A stretch of DNA of 7,431 bases from Pyrinomonadaceae bacterium (GCA_014379795.1 JACMLC010000002.1:1-7431), one strand, 5' to 3'; positions 1 through 5,555 are shown, counted from the first letter of the stretch. The notes: generated by a model not told the origin, from the sequence alone. A program made the numbers and translations.

Positions 1-151
1 GCGGCTCACTTCCGGCACGAAGCCCAAGAATTTTGCTGCTGCGAATCGCAGCCAGTATGTCTGCGGAGAAACGTGGCTTTGATTTCATCTTATGCGTCTC
101 TCGCGATGAAAGGCATGCTATCGAGGCGAACCGGGTTGAATGAGCTATCAT
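1..151 (-). CDS. Small DUF2255-like protein, N-terminal part (runs off left edge)
   Basis: Only the first 50 codons are in the window. From residue 22 the reading is MKSKPRFSADILAAIRSSKI followed by LGLRAGSEP. From memory this resembles the start of small bacterial proteins annotated DUF2255, which have an 'aLGIRAG..HRF' start and a later VVVVxGRVFVRSW stretch; the diagnostic later part lies outside the window. The start at 151 is chosen because a strong AAGAGGAGG Shine-Dalgarno (minus strand, 169-161) sits 9 nt before it. An in-frame ATG at 88 gives a start closer to the conserved part but has only a weak GAGA upstream. The 21 extra residues look unconserved, so the alternative start stays open. 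The gene lies 54 nt downstream of the membrane-protein gene on the same strand, so one transcript is possible. Function is unknown. Confidence 0.6.
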   Translation of the reverse strand, partial: MIAHSTRFASIACLSSRETHKMKSKPRFSADILAAIRSSKILGLRAGSEP

Positions 152-160
152 AGGCTCTGT

Positions 161-169
161 CCTCCTCTT
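161..169 (-). promoter_or_regulatory. Ribosome binding site deciding the start at 151
   Basis: On the minus strand this reads AAGAGGAGG, a near-perfect anti-16S match, 9 nt before ATG 151-149. It argues for the longer form of the DUF2255-like gene over the internal ATG at 88. Confidence 0.55.
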
Positions 170-205
170 GGAATCAATAATGCTTGTCGCTTATAGCTAC
201 GGTCA

Positions 206-1171
206 TCAGGAACTGCTCCTGCCTTCGGTTTCTCTCTTGGAGATAAAACCGGATAAGGTATCGGGGACAAATCGCTCGGCAAATCCGGCGAGGAAAGACC
301 AGATAATCAGCTTTGCGTAATCGCTGCTTGATATGGGTTTGCCATAATCCAAGAGTTTTGAAAACTTAACTCCATCCGGACTAGCAGTCTTGGTGAGCTT
401 GGGGAATAAATCTCCTTCAAGGAGCCCTCCAATGATCAGCATATAAAGCAATGTGGCAAAGAGTCCGCCACTAATAACAGGTAGAAAAAGTCTCGGCCAG
501 CCTTGCAGCATTTCAGAGACATTATCAATCGGATCGCCTTCCCGCGACACGCTATGATAACGCTGCTGCATACTCAACAGCCCGCCCATCGCCCCGACAA
601 ACAGAACATTAAGTAACGTAAGCGAAACTTCTATTTCCTTTCCCTTGGAAGTAATCAGTTGATTGAGAAAAACTGACAGCACGATTATTACAACGCCAAC
701 GAGAATTACGATGGTGACACGTTTCGAGATGCTATCACTGACCATTTGATTAACCGGGGTCATTGCGTATCGCAGGTAAATTTCGCCCGTTAGATATTCA
801 ATATCGGCTCGCAGGGCTTTTTCTTCAACCTGCCCCGCCGGGTCAGGGGGTTTTGATGCCAGATAAGCTTCATATTCACGCAAGCCTGCCACATCACGAT
901 ACCTTGAGCGTAAGCTCCAAACCTCGCGCGCCAATCTCTCCGGTGTTAAAAGCCGTGACAGGATGAGATCGAATGTGTAGAGGTCATTCCATGTCAGAGT
1001 ATCCTGTTGCTCGTGCCTCTTTTTGAGCAGGTCATCAATGACAGCCTGTGTTTCCGGTTTAAAAGTTTCAGAGGGTTTACTTTTAAGCTCGGCATTCAGG
1101 TGATCGAAATAAAGAATGCCGTGCGCTGGTAAAGGCTGCTCAAGAACTTTGCGACGGGGGGCTTTGACCAT
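206..1171 (-). CDS. Hypothetical membrane protein with four predicted C-terminal membrane segments
   Basis: I do not recognise a named family. The protein has 321 residues from the chosen start (MVKAPRRK). The first ~145 residues are soluble, charged and probably helical (LSRLLTPERLAREVW, a QVEEKALRADIEYL segment). Hydrophobic segments follow at about 152-173 (VTIVILVGVVIIVLSVFL), 181-200, 228-251 and 286-300. The last carries FLAGFAERFVPD, a 'GF-x-ER-hydrophobic-P' ending that I recall from unrelated-looking hypothetical membrane proteins in many bacteria. No enzyme or transport motif is visible. The start is ATG 1171 because AAAGGA lies 9 nt upstream on the minus strand. ATG at 1189 and TTG at 1192 are in frame but lack a ribosome binding site. 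It is transcribed away from the protease and may share a transcript with the small gene after it. Base composition looks more A+T-rich than the rest of the window, which could reflect transfer. No terminator was found after its stop. Confidence 0.8.
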   Translation of the reverse strand: MVKAPRRKVLEQPLPAHGILYFDHLNAELKSKPSETFKPETQAVIDDLLKKRHEQQDTLTWNDLYTFDLILSRLLTPERLAREVWSLRSRYRDVAGLREYEAYLASKPPDPAGQVEEKALRADIEYLTGEIYLRYAMTPVNQMVSDSISKRVTIVILVGVVIIVLSVFLNQLITSKGKEIEVSLTLLNVLFVGAMGGLLSMQQRYHSVSREGDPIDNVSEMLQGWPRLFLPVISGGLFATLLYMLIIGGLLEGDLFPKLTKTASPDGVKFSKLLDYGKPISSSDYAKLIIWSFLAGFAERFVPDTLSGFISKRETEGRSSS

Positions 1172-1180
1172 GGAGGATTT

Positions 1181-1186
1181 TCCTTT
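1181..1186 (-). promoter_or_regulatory. Ribosome binding site for the membrane protein
   Basis: AAAGGA on the minus strand, 9 nt before ATG 1171-1169. It is the reason for preferring this start over the two in-frame starts further upstream, one of which (ATG 1189) overlaps this site. Confidence 0.5.
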
Positions 1187-1431
1187 CATCAATGTTACAG
1201 GCGGTCTAATGATTGGTTGTACTGCGCTGCACGGCTAGAGATGTGATGGTACAAGAGCGTAAGTGCAAGCGGCACCAACTCTATCGTTCGAGGTTGTGAG
1301 AGCGAGACTATGTTTGAATGTGATAAAACTTTCAGGTCAATCACTCAATCTCTCGTGTGGCTGCTCGCTGTTTCTTTTAGCTTTTTCTTCTCTCACTGTC
1401 TATTACTTTTTTTCACTGCTTCTCGCCTCTG

Positions 1432-1450
1432 CGGTCAATCTGCTTGACCG
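1432..1450. promoter_or_regulatory. CGGTCAA-N5-TTGACCG inverted repeat, possible operator
   Basis: Perfect 7-bp arms (1432-1438 and 1444-1450) around the 5-nt spacer TCTGC. A third half-site, CTGACCG, follows at 1463-1469, 19 bp from the previous TTGACCG. TTGACC at 1444 could also serve as a -35 hexamer, but no good -10 follows at 16-18 nt. A regulator site is plausible; the regulator is unknown. Confidence 0.35.
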
Positions 1451-1524
1451 ATTACTTTCAGGCTGACCGAATCATTCACCCTTCGCGGTTCTGCACATTC
1501 TCTCACATTGTCGGTTTTGCTTAA

Positions 1525-1551
1525 GGAAAACGCTGATTTTTGCCGTTTTCC
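1525..1551. repeat. 8-bp inverted repeat in the protease leader region
   Basis: GGAAAACG at 1525-1532 and CGTTTTCC at 1544-1551 form a perfect stem with an 11-nt loop. There is no T-run after either arm on either strand, so it is not a standard terminator. The GTTTT at 1514-1518 could pair with AAAAC at 1527-1531 instead, giving an alternative shorter hairpin. Confidence 0.4.
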
Positions 1552-1570
1552 GGGATGCGGCATGGGGGTT

Positions 1571-1626
1571 GCCAAAGTGTTGGCGCGCGTCCCGACGGCG
1601 TGCGAGTCAGGCCACACGAAAGTGGC
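1571..1626 (+). promoter_or_regulatory. Run of three hairpins in the probable 5' leader of the protease
   Basis: Three hairpins follow one another. GCCAA-AGTG-TTGGC lies at 1571-1584. GCGCGTC-CCGAC-GGCGTGC lies at 1585-1603 (seven pairs, two of them G-U) and abuts the first. GCCAC-ACGAAA-GTGGC lies at 1611-1626. A mostly unstructured A-rich stretch then leads to AGGAG at 1653. The arrangement suggests a folded leader RNA, but I cannot match it to a known riboswitch class. Confidence 0.35.
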
Positions 1627-1652
1627 AAGCAAGTAAACCTCGACAAACAAGT

Positions 1653-1657
1653 AGGAG
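1653..1657 (+). promoter_or_regulatory. Ribosome binding site of the protease
   Basis: AGGAG, 6 nt before ATG 1664. It supports this start, which also gives a proper signal peptide. Confidence 0.75.
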
Positions 1658-1663
1658 TTCCAG

Positions 1664-4216
1664 ATGAAAAGCGTCAAACAATCCCCCTTCGTGACATGGC
1701 TAACCTTCCTGTCGCTGCTGGTTTCTTTGTGCAGCGGGATGGTCATGTCGGGTAACGCCAACGCACAAGCCAGAGACACCAGAGAGCAGCGCAGCCAGAA
1801 GTCGAAGCTCCCGATGCTTTCGCGCTATGCGTCGAACCTGACGGAGTTGGCGCGGCTGGGCAGGCTCGAAGCACAGACCGGCCACGAAGCAAAGGTCGCT
1901 CGCGCGATTCAGATTCTCTCGCGCAGCGCACAGCGCAATCCAGTCCTGATTGGCGAATCCGCTGCGGACATGAGAGCCGTTGCCGAAGCCCTCGCACTGC
2001 GTATCGCCGCAGGCGACGCGCCGCAGAGCTTGCGCGGCAAACAATTATTTAGCCTGAATCTGGATGCGCTTTTTGCCGGACTGAAAACCCCTGCGGAATT
2101 CAGCGCGCGCCTCGCAGCAGTGCTTGACGAAGCGGCGCAGATGAATGGCGAAGCGATTCTCTTCGCTCCCGAATTGCAGCAGTTCGTCGGCACGCGCGCC
2201 AACGATGCGGCAGCGCAGGCGGTTGTCAAAGCTTTAGAGAACAGCGATGTTCAGATGCTCGGCGCGACTTCAACCGCAGCCTTCGCGCAGTACCTTCAGA
2301 GCGACAAGGCTGTCAAAGATTTCTTTCTACAGGTTCGCATGAACGAGAGCGCGCCCGTGGCAGACAAGATGCAAGCTGGCATCAACGCCGATGATTATGT
2401 AGGCGACAAGGTCTCGCCCGACTTGCGCGAGGCTCTGAAAAATTCCAACGGCACGGATCGCGTCAAGGTCATCTTGCAGGCAGCAGATATTCGGAGCGGC
2501 AATCTGACTTCCATGCTCAACCGTTATGGAGTTGAAGTTGACAGCAGGATGTCGCAGCTCGGCACGATGGCTGTGGAATTGCCCTTGAACGCAATCAACG
2601 AGCTGGCAGCGAGCGGCGAGATGCGCTACATCTCGCTGGATGCAGACACGCAGACGTTCGGCCACGTCGAGAACACGACGGGCGCGGACGCCATGCGCGC
2701 TATGGGCAGCAACCACCAACTCGAAGGCGACGGCATCGGCATCGCTATCCTCGATTCGGGTCTCTTCAAAGAGCATGACCTGATGGATAAAGTTAAGTAC
2801 CAGAAGGACTTTGTCGGTGACGGCTACGGCACTGAAGACAAGTACGGGCACGGCACGCACGTCGCCGGTCTGCTTGCCAGCAAGGATGCGTATAGCGGAT
2901 TTTTCGTCGGCATCGCGCCCAAAGCAGATATTGTCAACCTGCGCGTGCTGGATAAAGACGGCAGAGGTTCCGTCGCCAAGCTGCTCGAAGCCCTCGACTG
3001 GCTCTTGGTGAACCGCACGACCTACAACATCAAAGTGGTCAACATGAGCCTCGGCACATTGGCCGTCAGCACTTATATCAACGACCCCTTGTGCCGCGCC
3101 GTCCGCCGTCTGGTTGACGCGGGCATCGTCGTCGTCGCCGCCGCCGGTAACAACGGCAAAACGGCAGACGGGCAAAAAGCCTACGGCCACATCCACTCGC
3201 CCGGCAACGAGCCTTCGGCAATCACTGTCGGAGCGACCAATACGCTCGGCACAGACGTGCGCTCGGATGACACGATTGCGTCTTTCAGCTCACGCGGGCC
3301 GACTCGCAGCTATTACACGGACGAGCTTGGCGTCAAGCACTATGACAATCTCATTAAGCCTGATCTGGTTGCCCCCGGCAACAAGCTGATCGCCGCCGAA
3401 TCGCGGGTCAAGAACAGCTCCGGCGTTTATGTGAAAAACGCTCTGGTCGAAGCCAATCCGCAATTGCACATTAACTCTCCTGTGACTGACCCTAGGAAAC
3501 AGTTCATGACCCTGAGCGGAACTTCGATGGCAACGCCTATCGTGGCCGGTGCGGCTGCGTTGTTAATGCAAGCCAATCCGAAGCTGACGCCGAACATGGT
3601 CAAGATGATTTTGATGTACACGGCGCAGCCCGTCATCGGCGCGAACACTTTGGAGCAGGGCGCAGGCAGTCTCAACATCGAAGGCGCGGTCAGGCTCGCC
3701 AAGCTGGTGCGCCAGAATTTGACGGCCACCACGCTTGTCGGCGAGCCGCTTTTGACCACGACGACTGCTCCGACTCCGACCTCCAGAATTGCCAATCAGA
3801 CCATCACCTGGGGACAGGGAATAATTATGGGTCATACCTTTGTCACCGGGACTCAACTGATTACTCAATTTCAAGGCGTTTATCGCACGGGCATTATTCT
3901 CTCGGACGGCGTGCTGCTGAGCGACACAGTGCTGAGCCGCAACGGTATCCTGATGAGCGATGGCGTGCTGCTGAGCGACCACATACTCAGGAACGACGGC
4001 GTGCTGCTCTCAGACGGCGTTTGCATCCTACCGACGGGCGTGCTGCTGTCGGATCACAGGACTTTAGCTGACGGCGTGCTGATTAGTGACGGTGTGCTGA
4101 TTAGCGACGGCATACTGATGGGTGACGGTGTGCTTTTAAGCGATGCCGTGACAGAAGCGATGTCATCGCTCTTGAATGGCGACGATACGCCTTCGATGAC
4201 TGAGCTGCCCTGGTGA
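1664..4216 (+). CDS. Secreted S8 subtilisin-like peptidase with degenerate Clp-type AAA+ N-domain and GVLLSD repeats
   Basis: An exported serine endopeptidase of family S8, 850 residues, about twice a minimal subtilisin. Residues 1-36 look like a signal peptide: K2/K5, hydrophobic 9-28, likely signal peptidase I cleavage near ANAQA. Residues ~52-227 align by eye with the first AAA+ module of ClpA/B/C (NLTELARLGRLE, IQILSR, NPVLIGE, ALRIAAGD, GATS), but the ATPase residues are lost. Residues ~245-330 read as an I9-like inhibitory prodomain (VSPDLREAL, RVKVILQ, YISLD). The catalytic domain follows at ~335-680 with Asp364 (ILDSG), His396 (HGTHVAG), oxyanion Asn496 (AAGNNG) and Ser621 (GTSMATP), so it should be active. 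A Thr-rich linker leads to 14 GVLLSD-like hexads at 743-827. Tandem stops TGA-TAA end the gene. It probably acts in the periplasm, on the surface or outside the cell. The substrate is unknown. The triad and fold are near certain; the Clp origin is strong but judged from memory. Confidence 0.95.
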   Translation: MKSVKQSPFVTWLTFLSLLVSLCSGMVMSGNANAQARDTREQRSQKSKLPMLSRYASNLTELARLGRLEAQTGHEAKVARAIQILSRSAQRNPVLIGESAADMRAVAEALALRIAAGDAPQSLRGKQLFSLNLDALFAGLKTPAEFSARLAAVLDEAAQMNGEAILFAPELQQFVGTRANDAAAQAVVKALENSDVQMLGATSTAAFAQYLQSDKAVKDFFLQVRMNESAPVADKMQAGINADDYVGDKVSPDLREALKNSNGTDRVKVILQAADIRSGNLTSMLNRYGVEVDSRMSQLGTMAVELPLNAINELAASGEMRYISLDADTQTFGHVENTTGADAMRAMGSNHQLEGDGIGIAILDSGLFKEHDLMDKVKYQKDFVGDGYGTEDKYGHGTHVAGLLASKDAYSGFFVGIAPKADIVNLRVLDKDGRGSVAKLLEALDWLLVNRTTYNIKVVNMSLGTLAVSTYINDPLCRAVRRLVDAGIVVVAAAGNNGKTADGQKAYGHIHSPGNEPSAITVGATNTLGTDVRSDDTIASFSSRGPTRSYYTDELGVKHYDNLIKPDLVAPGNKLIAAESRVKNSSGVYVKNALVEANPQLHINSPVTDPRKQFMTLSGTSMATPIVAGAAALLMQANPKLTPNMVKMILMYTAQPVIGANTLEQGAGSLNIEGAVRLAKLVRQNLTATTLVGEPLLTTTTAPTPTSRIANQTITWGQGIIMGHTFVTGTQLITQFQGVYRTGIILSDGVLLSDTVLSRNGILMSDGVLLSDHILRNDGVLLSDGVCILPTGVLLSDHRTLADGVLISDGVLISDGILMGDGVLLSDAVTEAMSSLLNGDDTPSMTELPW
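1817..2344 (+). other. Clp-type AAA+ domain remnant within the protease (residues ~52-227)
   Basis: Compared with ClpB/ClpC first-domain sequence from memory, the order of landmarks is intact: NLTELAR-G-L (58-68), IQILSR (82-87), NPVLIGE (92-98), ALRIAAGD-P-SL-GK (111-126), EF--RL-AVL-E (145-156), ILF--EL (165-171), GATS (200-203), Y-------AV---F--V (210-224). Functional residues are replaced. In Walker A, G-K-T becomes D102-M103-R104. In Walker B the Asp becomes Pro169, though Glu170 stays. The pore-loop Tyr becomes Thr142. The arginine-finger pair becomes Asp219-Phe220. ATP binding and hydrolysis are therefore not expected, which fits an exported protein. A role as folding aid, extra prodomain or protein-binding module is inference. 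Confidence 0.8.
3890..4144 (+). repeat. Tandem hexapeptide-coding repeat, 14 GVLLSD-like units
   Basis: Residues 743-827 of the protease are 14 six-residue units of form G-[VI]-L-[LIM]-[SG]-D. They stay in strict phase except for one extra Thr (791). Seven units read exactly GVLLSD or GVLISD; several are diverged (TVLSRN, HILRND, GVCILP, HRTLAD). The DNA is an imperfect 18-nt tandem repeat with much silent variation, so it is old rather than freshly expanded. I recall similar tracts at the ends of acidobacterial S8 peptidases. A regular beta-stacked fold, possibly Asp-lined, is an inference. Confidence 0.85.
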
Positions 4217-4236
4217 TAAAGACGATAAGCTCTGTT

Positions 4237-4274
4237 TGCAGGAGCGCAAAAAATCTCTCGCTTGCGCTCCTGCA
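4237..4274 (+). terminator. Perfect 13-bp hairpin between protease and acetyltransferase
   Basis: TGCAGGAGCGCAA (4237-4249) pairs exactly with TTGCGCTCCTGCA (4262-4274) around a 12-nt loop. It begins 20 nt after the protease stop, the usual place for a terminator, but neither strand has a proper T-run after it. It may be a weak or Rho-assisted terminator, an mRNA 3'-end stabiliser, or one copy of a dispersed repeat. Confidence 0.55.
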
Positions 4275-4313
4275 TTGCTCAAATTTCTCCGACTCAAGAC
4301 CCAGATTAAGGCC

Positions 4314-5222
4314 ATGACACTTTTAACTCTTCAAGACAAGCTGGCTCCGGCGCTTTCCCCGCCCGATACTGCTGATAACCCGCTGACGGTCTCTCCGCTC
4401 GCGGGCGAAGACGAAGCAGAGGTTTTGGAATTTCTCTCAGCGCGTCCGATTCATACGGTCTTTATGGCCGGTTTCATCAGTGATAACGGAATCGTCAGCC
4501 CTTTCAATCGCGGAACTTTTTATGGCTGTCGCAATGACGAGGGCGAGCTTGAAGGCGTCGCCCTGATCGGCCATGCCACGCTGGTCGAAGCCAGATGCGA
4601 TGAAGCGATGGCGGCCTTTGCACGCCTCGCACGGCAGGACGAGAGAGCGCGCCTCATCATGGGCGAAGAGTCGAAGATCGAAAAGTTCTGGCAGCATTTT
4701 TCAGAATCCGGGCGCACGCCGCGCACGGTCTGTCGCGAGCTGTTGTTGGAGCAACGCTGGCCGGTTGACATTTTTGCGGACATGGCTGCCTTGCGCCCGG
4801 CCACGCTGGATGATCTGGGACACGTCGTCTCGGCGCACGCCGCGCTGGCCTATGAAGAGATCGGAATCAATCCTTTGGAGACAGACCCGATTGGCTTTCG
4901 CCTGCGCACCGCGCGCCGCATCGAGCAGGAGCGCGTCTGGGTCTTGATTGAAAACGGAAAGCTCATTTTCAAAGCAGACATCGTTTCCGACACGCCCGAT
5001 GTCATTTATCTCGAAGGCGTTTACGTCAATCCGGATGAGCGCGGCAAGAACTATGGCTCGCGCTGTTTGATGAAGATGGGGCGCGTCCTGCTGTCGCGCG
5101 CCGTCTCGATTTCTTTGCTCGTCAATGAGCAAAACGAAGCAGCCATCGCCCTGTATCGCAAGGCAGGGTATCAACTACGCAGTTACTACAACACGATTTT
5201 CTTGCAGGAGAAACAGAATTGA
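4314..5222 (+). CDS. GNAT-family N-acetyltransferase with DUF4081-like N-terminal half
   Basis: Predicted to transfer an acetyl group from acetyl-CoA to an amine; the substrate cannot be told. From ATG 4314 it has 302 residues. The C-terminal half is a standard GNAT fold. Motif A is VYVNPDERGKNYGSRCL (236-252), whose R243-G-K-N-Y-G-S fits the R-G-x-G-x-G/A pyrophosphate loop except that Y247 stands before the second Gly. Motif B is NEQNEAAIALYRKAGY (271-286). The N-terminal half (RPIHTVFMAGFISDNG, ELEGVALIGHATLVEA, RLIMGEESKIEKFW) resembles the DUF4081 half found fused to GNAT domains, from memory. There is no signal peptide, so it should be cytoplasmic. A longer reading from TTG 4236 starts inside the left arm of the hairpin and has no conserved sequence, so ATG 4314 is preferred, though its ribosome binding site (AAGG) is weak. 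It lies 97 nt after the protease with the hairpin between, so co-transcription is uncertain. Confidence 0.85.
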   Translation: MTLLTLQDKLAPALSPPDTADNPLTVSPLAGEDEAEVLEFLSARPIHTVFMAGFISDNGIVSPFNRGTFYGCRNDEGELEGVALIGHATLVEARCDEAMAAFARLARQDERARLIMGEESKIEKFWQHFSESGRTPRTVCRELLLEQRWPVDIFADMAALRPATLDDLGHVVSAHAALAYEEIGINPLETDPIGFRLRTARRIEQERVWVLIENGKLIFKADIVSDTPDVIYLEGVYVNPDERGKNYGSRCLMKMGRVLLSRAVSISLLVNEQNEAAIALYRKAGYQLRSYYNTIFLQEKQN

Positions 5223-5271
5223 AACTCGGCATTTCGGTTTCGCCTCGCATCCCTCGCCGAGGAGCGAACAA

Positions 5272-5277
5272 AAGAGG
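5272..5277 (+). promoter_or_regulatory. Ribosome binding site of the 23-codon ORF
   Basis: AAGAGG, 5 nt before ATG 5283. Together with the intact ATG it means the short ORF could still be translated. Confidence 0.45.
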
Positions 5278-5282
5278 TTTGG

Positions 5283-5354
5283 ATGAAAAGCATCAAAAGG
5301 TCGCCGCTTGTCACATGGCTGGCCTTTTTTTCACTGCTGATTTCTCTACGATGA
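5283..5354 (+). pseudogene. Signal-peptide stump of an S8 peptidase paralogue, or a 23-residue hydrophobic peptide gene
   Basis: The ORF reads MKSIKRSPLVTWLAFFSLLI then SLR and TGA. Its first 22 residues match the protease start (MKSVKQSPFVTWLTFLSLLV then SL) at 16 positions; four of the six changes are V/I or F/L type. Over 69 nt the two genes agree at about 49 positions, and many differences are silent third bases (CCC/CCG, GTG/GTC, CTA/CTG, TTC/TTT, TCG/TCA), so the copy evolved as protein-coding. After the stop no protease sequence is recognisable, so the rest of the gene has been deleted or frame-shifted away. A good ribosome binding site upstream and a strong terminator 50 nt downstream leave open a functional single-span membrane peptide. 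It begins 60 nt after the acetyltransferase stop. Confidence 0.7.
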
Positions 5355-5407
5355 CAACCTCAATGCCAGCCCCACCGTAAAGCCCGATTTACCGGTCAGC
5401 TCTCTCC

Positions 5408-5463
5408 AACTCGTCTGTTTGACCGATGACTGTCAAGTCAACCGGTCAAAGAGACGAGTTTTT
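5408..5463 (+). terminator. Strong rho-independent terminator after the short ORF
   Basis: The left arm 5408-5425 (AACTCGTCTGTTTGACCG) pairs with the right arm 5443-5460 (CGGTCAAAGAGACGAGTT) at 17 of 18 positions. Inside, TGACT-GTCA-AGTCA (5427-5440) adds five more pairs with a tetraloop. The right arm runs directly into TTTTTATTTT (5459-5468). This fits a plus-strand terminator for the short ORF and possibly for the acetyltransferase, isolating the HD-GYP gene. Confidence 0.8.
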
Positions 5464-5544
5464 ATTTTGCACACCTCCCTACAGCCTAATGTTTTCAACA
5501 ACTTAGCCCCACAAAAAGTGCGGCACGAGGGTTGATAATGAAAT

Positions 5545-5555
5545 GACCGGCGGTC
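5545..5555. promoter_or_regulatory. GACCG-G-CGGTC palindrome, possible operator
   Basis: Perfect 5-bp half sites around one base, ~140 nt before the HD-GYP start, with another TGACCGG at 5572-5578. The half-site is the same pentamer as in the inverted repeat upstream of the protease (1432-1450). A shared regulator is conceivable, but the motif is short. Confidence 0.25.

Larger units (their letters stand above)
1193..1663. other. Divergent intergenic region (~470 nt)
   Basis: This spacer separates the minus-strand membrane protein from the plus-strand protease and must hold both promoters, but I see no convincing -35/-10 pair for either. Contents in order: unremarkable sequence to ~1335; a C/T-rich stretch on the plus strand at about 1340-1430 with several TCACT and CTCTC words; an inverted repeat at 1432-1450 with a further TGACCG at 1464-1469; an 8-bp inverted repeat at 1525-1551; and a run of hairpins at 1571-1626 just before the protease ribosome binding site. 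The only ORF of note (GTG 1263 to 1466) has no ribosome binding site and is not called. Confidence 0.7.

Noticed and set aside
141..157. Inverted repeat AGCTAT/ATAGGCT as terminator of the membrane-protein gene
   Set aside because: The arms pair only with a bulge and leave no loop. The same bases contain the start codon of the next gene.
1263..1466. 67-codon hydrophobic ORF starting with GTG in the divergent spacer
   Set aside because: No ribosome binding site, and its hydrophobic look comes from the T/C-rich DNA (Leu, Phe, Ser codons). It overlaps the inverted repeat at 1432-1450.
1571..1650. Cyclic-di-GMP (GEMM) riboswitch in the protease leader
   Set aside because: The CACGAAAGTG loop and nearby HD-GYP gene suggested it, but the conserved GGACGCAAAGCC-type core and second stem with its receptor are not present.
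1664..1740. Lipoprotein signal (Cys23) in the protease
   Set aside because: The residues before Cys23 (V-S-L) break the lipobox, which needs Gly, Ala or Ser just before Cys. An ordinary cleavage site near ANAQA fits better.
2327..3196. 289-codon minus-strand ORF
   Set aside because: Lies wholly antisense to the protease prodomain and catalytic domain, has no recognisable motif, and is explained by the codon pattern of the real gene.
4236..4313. TTG start extending the acetyltransferase by 26 residues
   Set aside because: The extension begins within the 13-bp hairpin, is a by-product of its symmetry and shows no domain sequence. ATG 4314 is kept.
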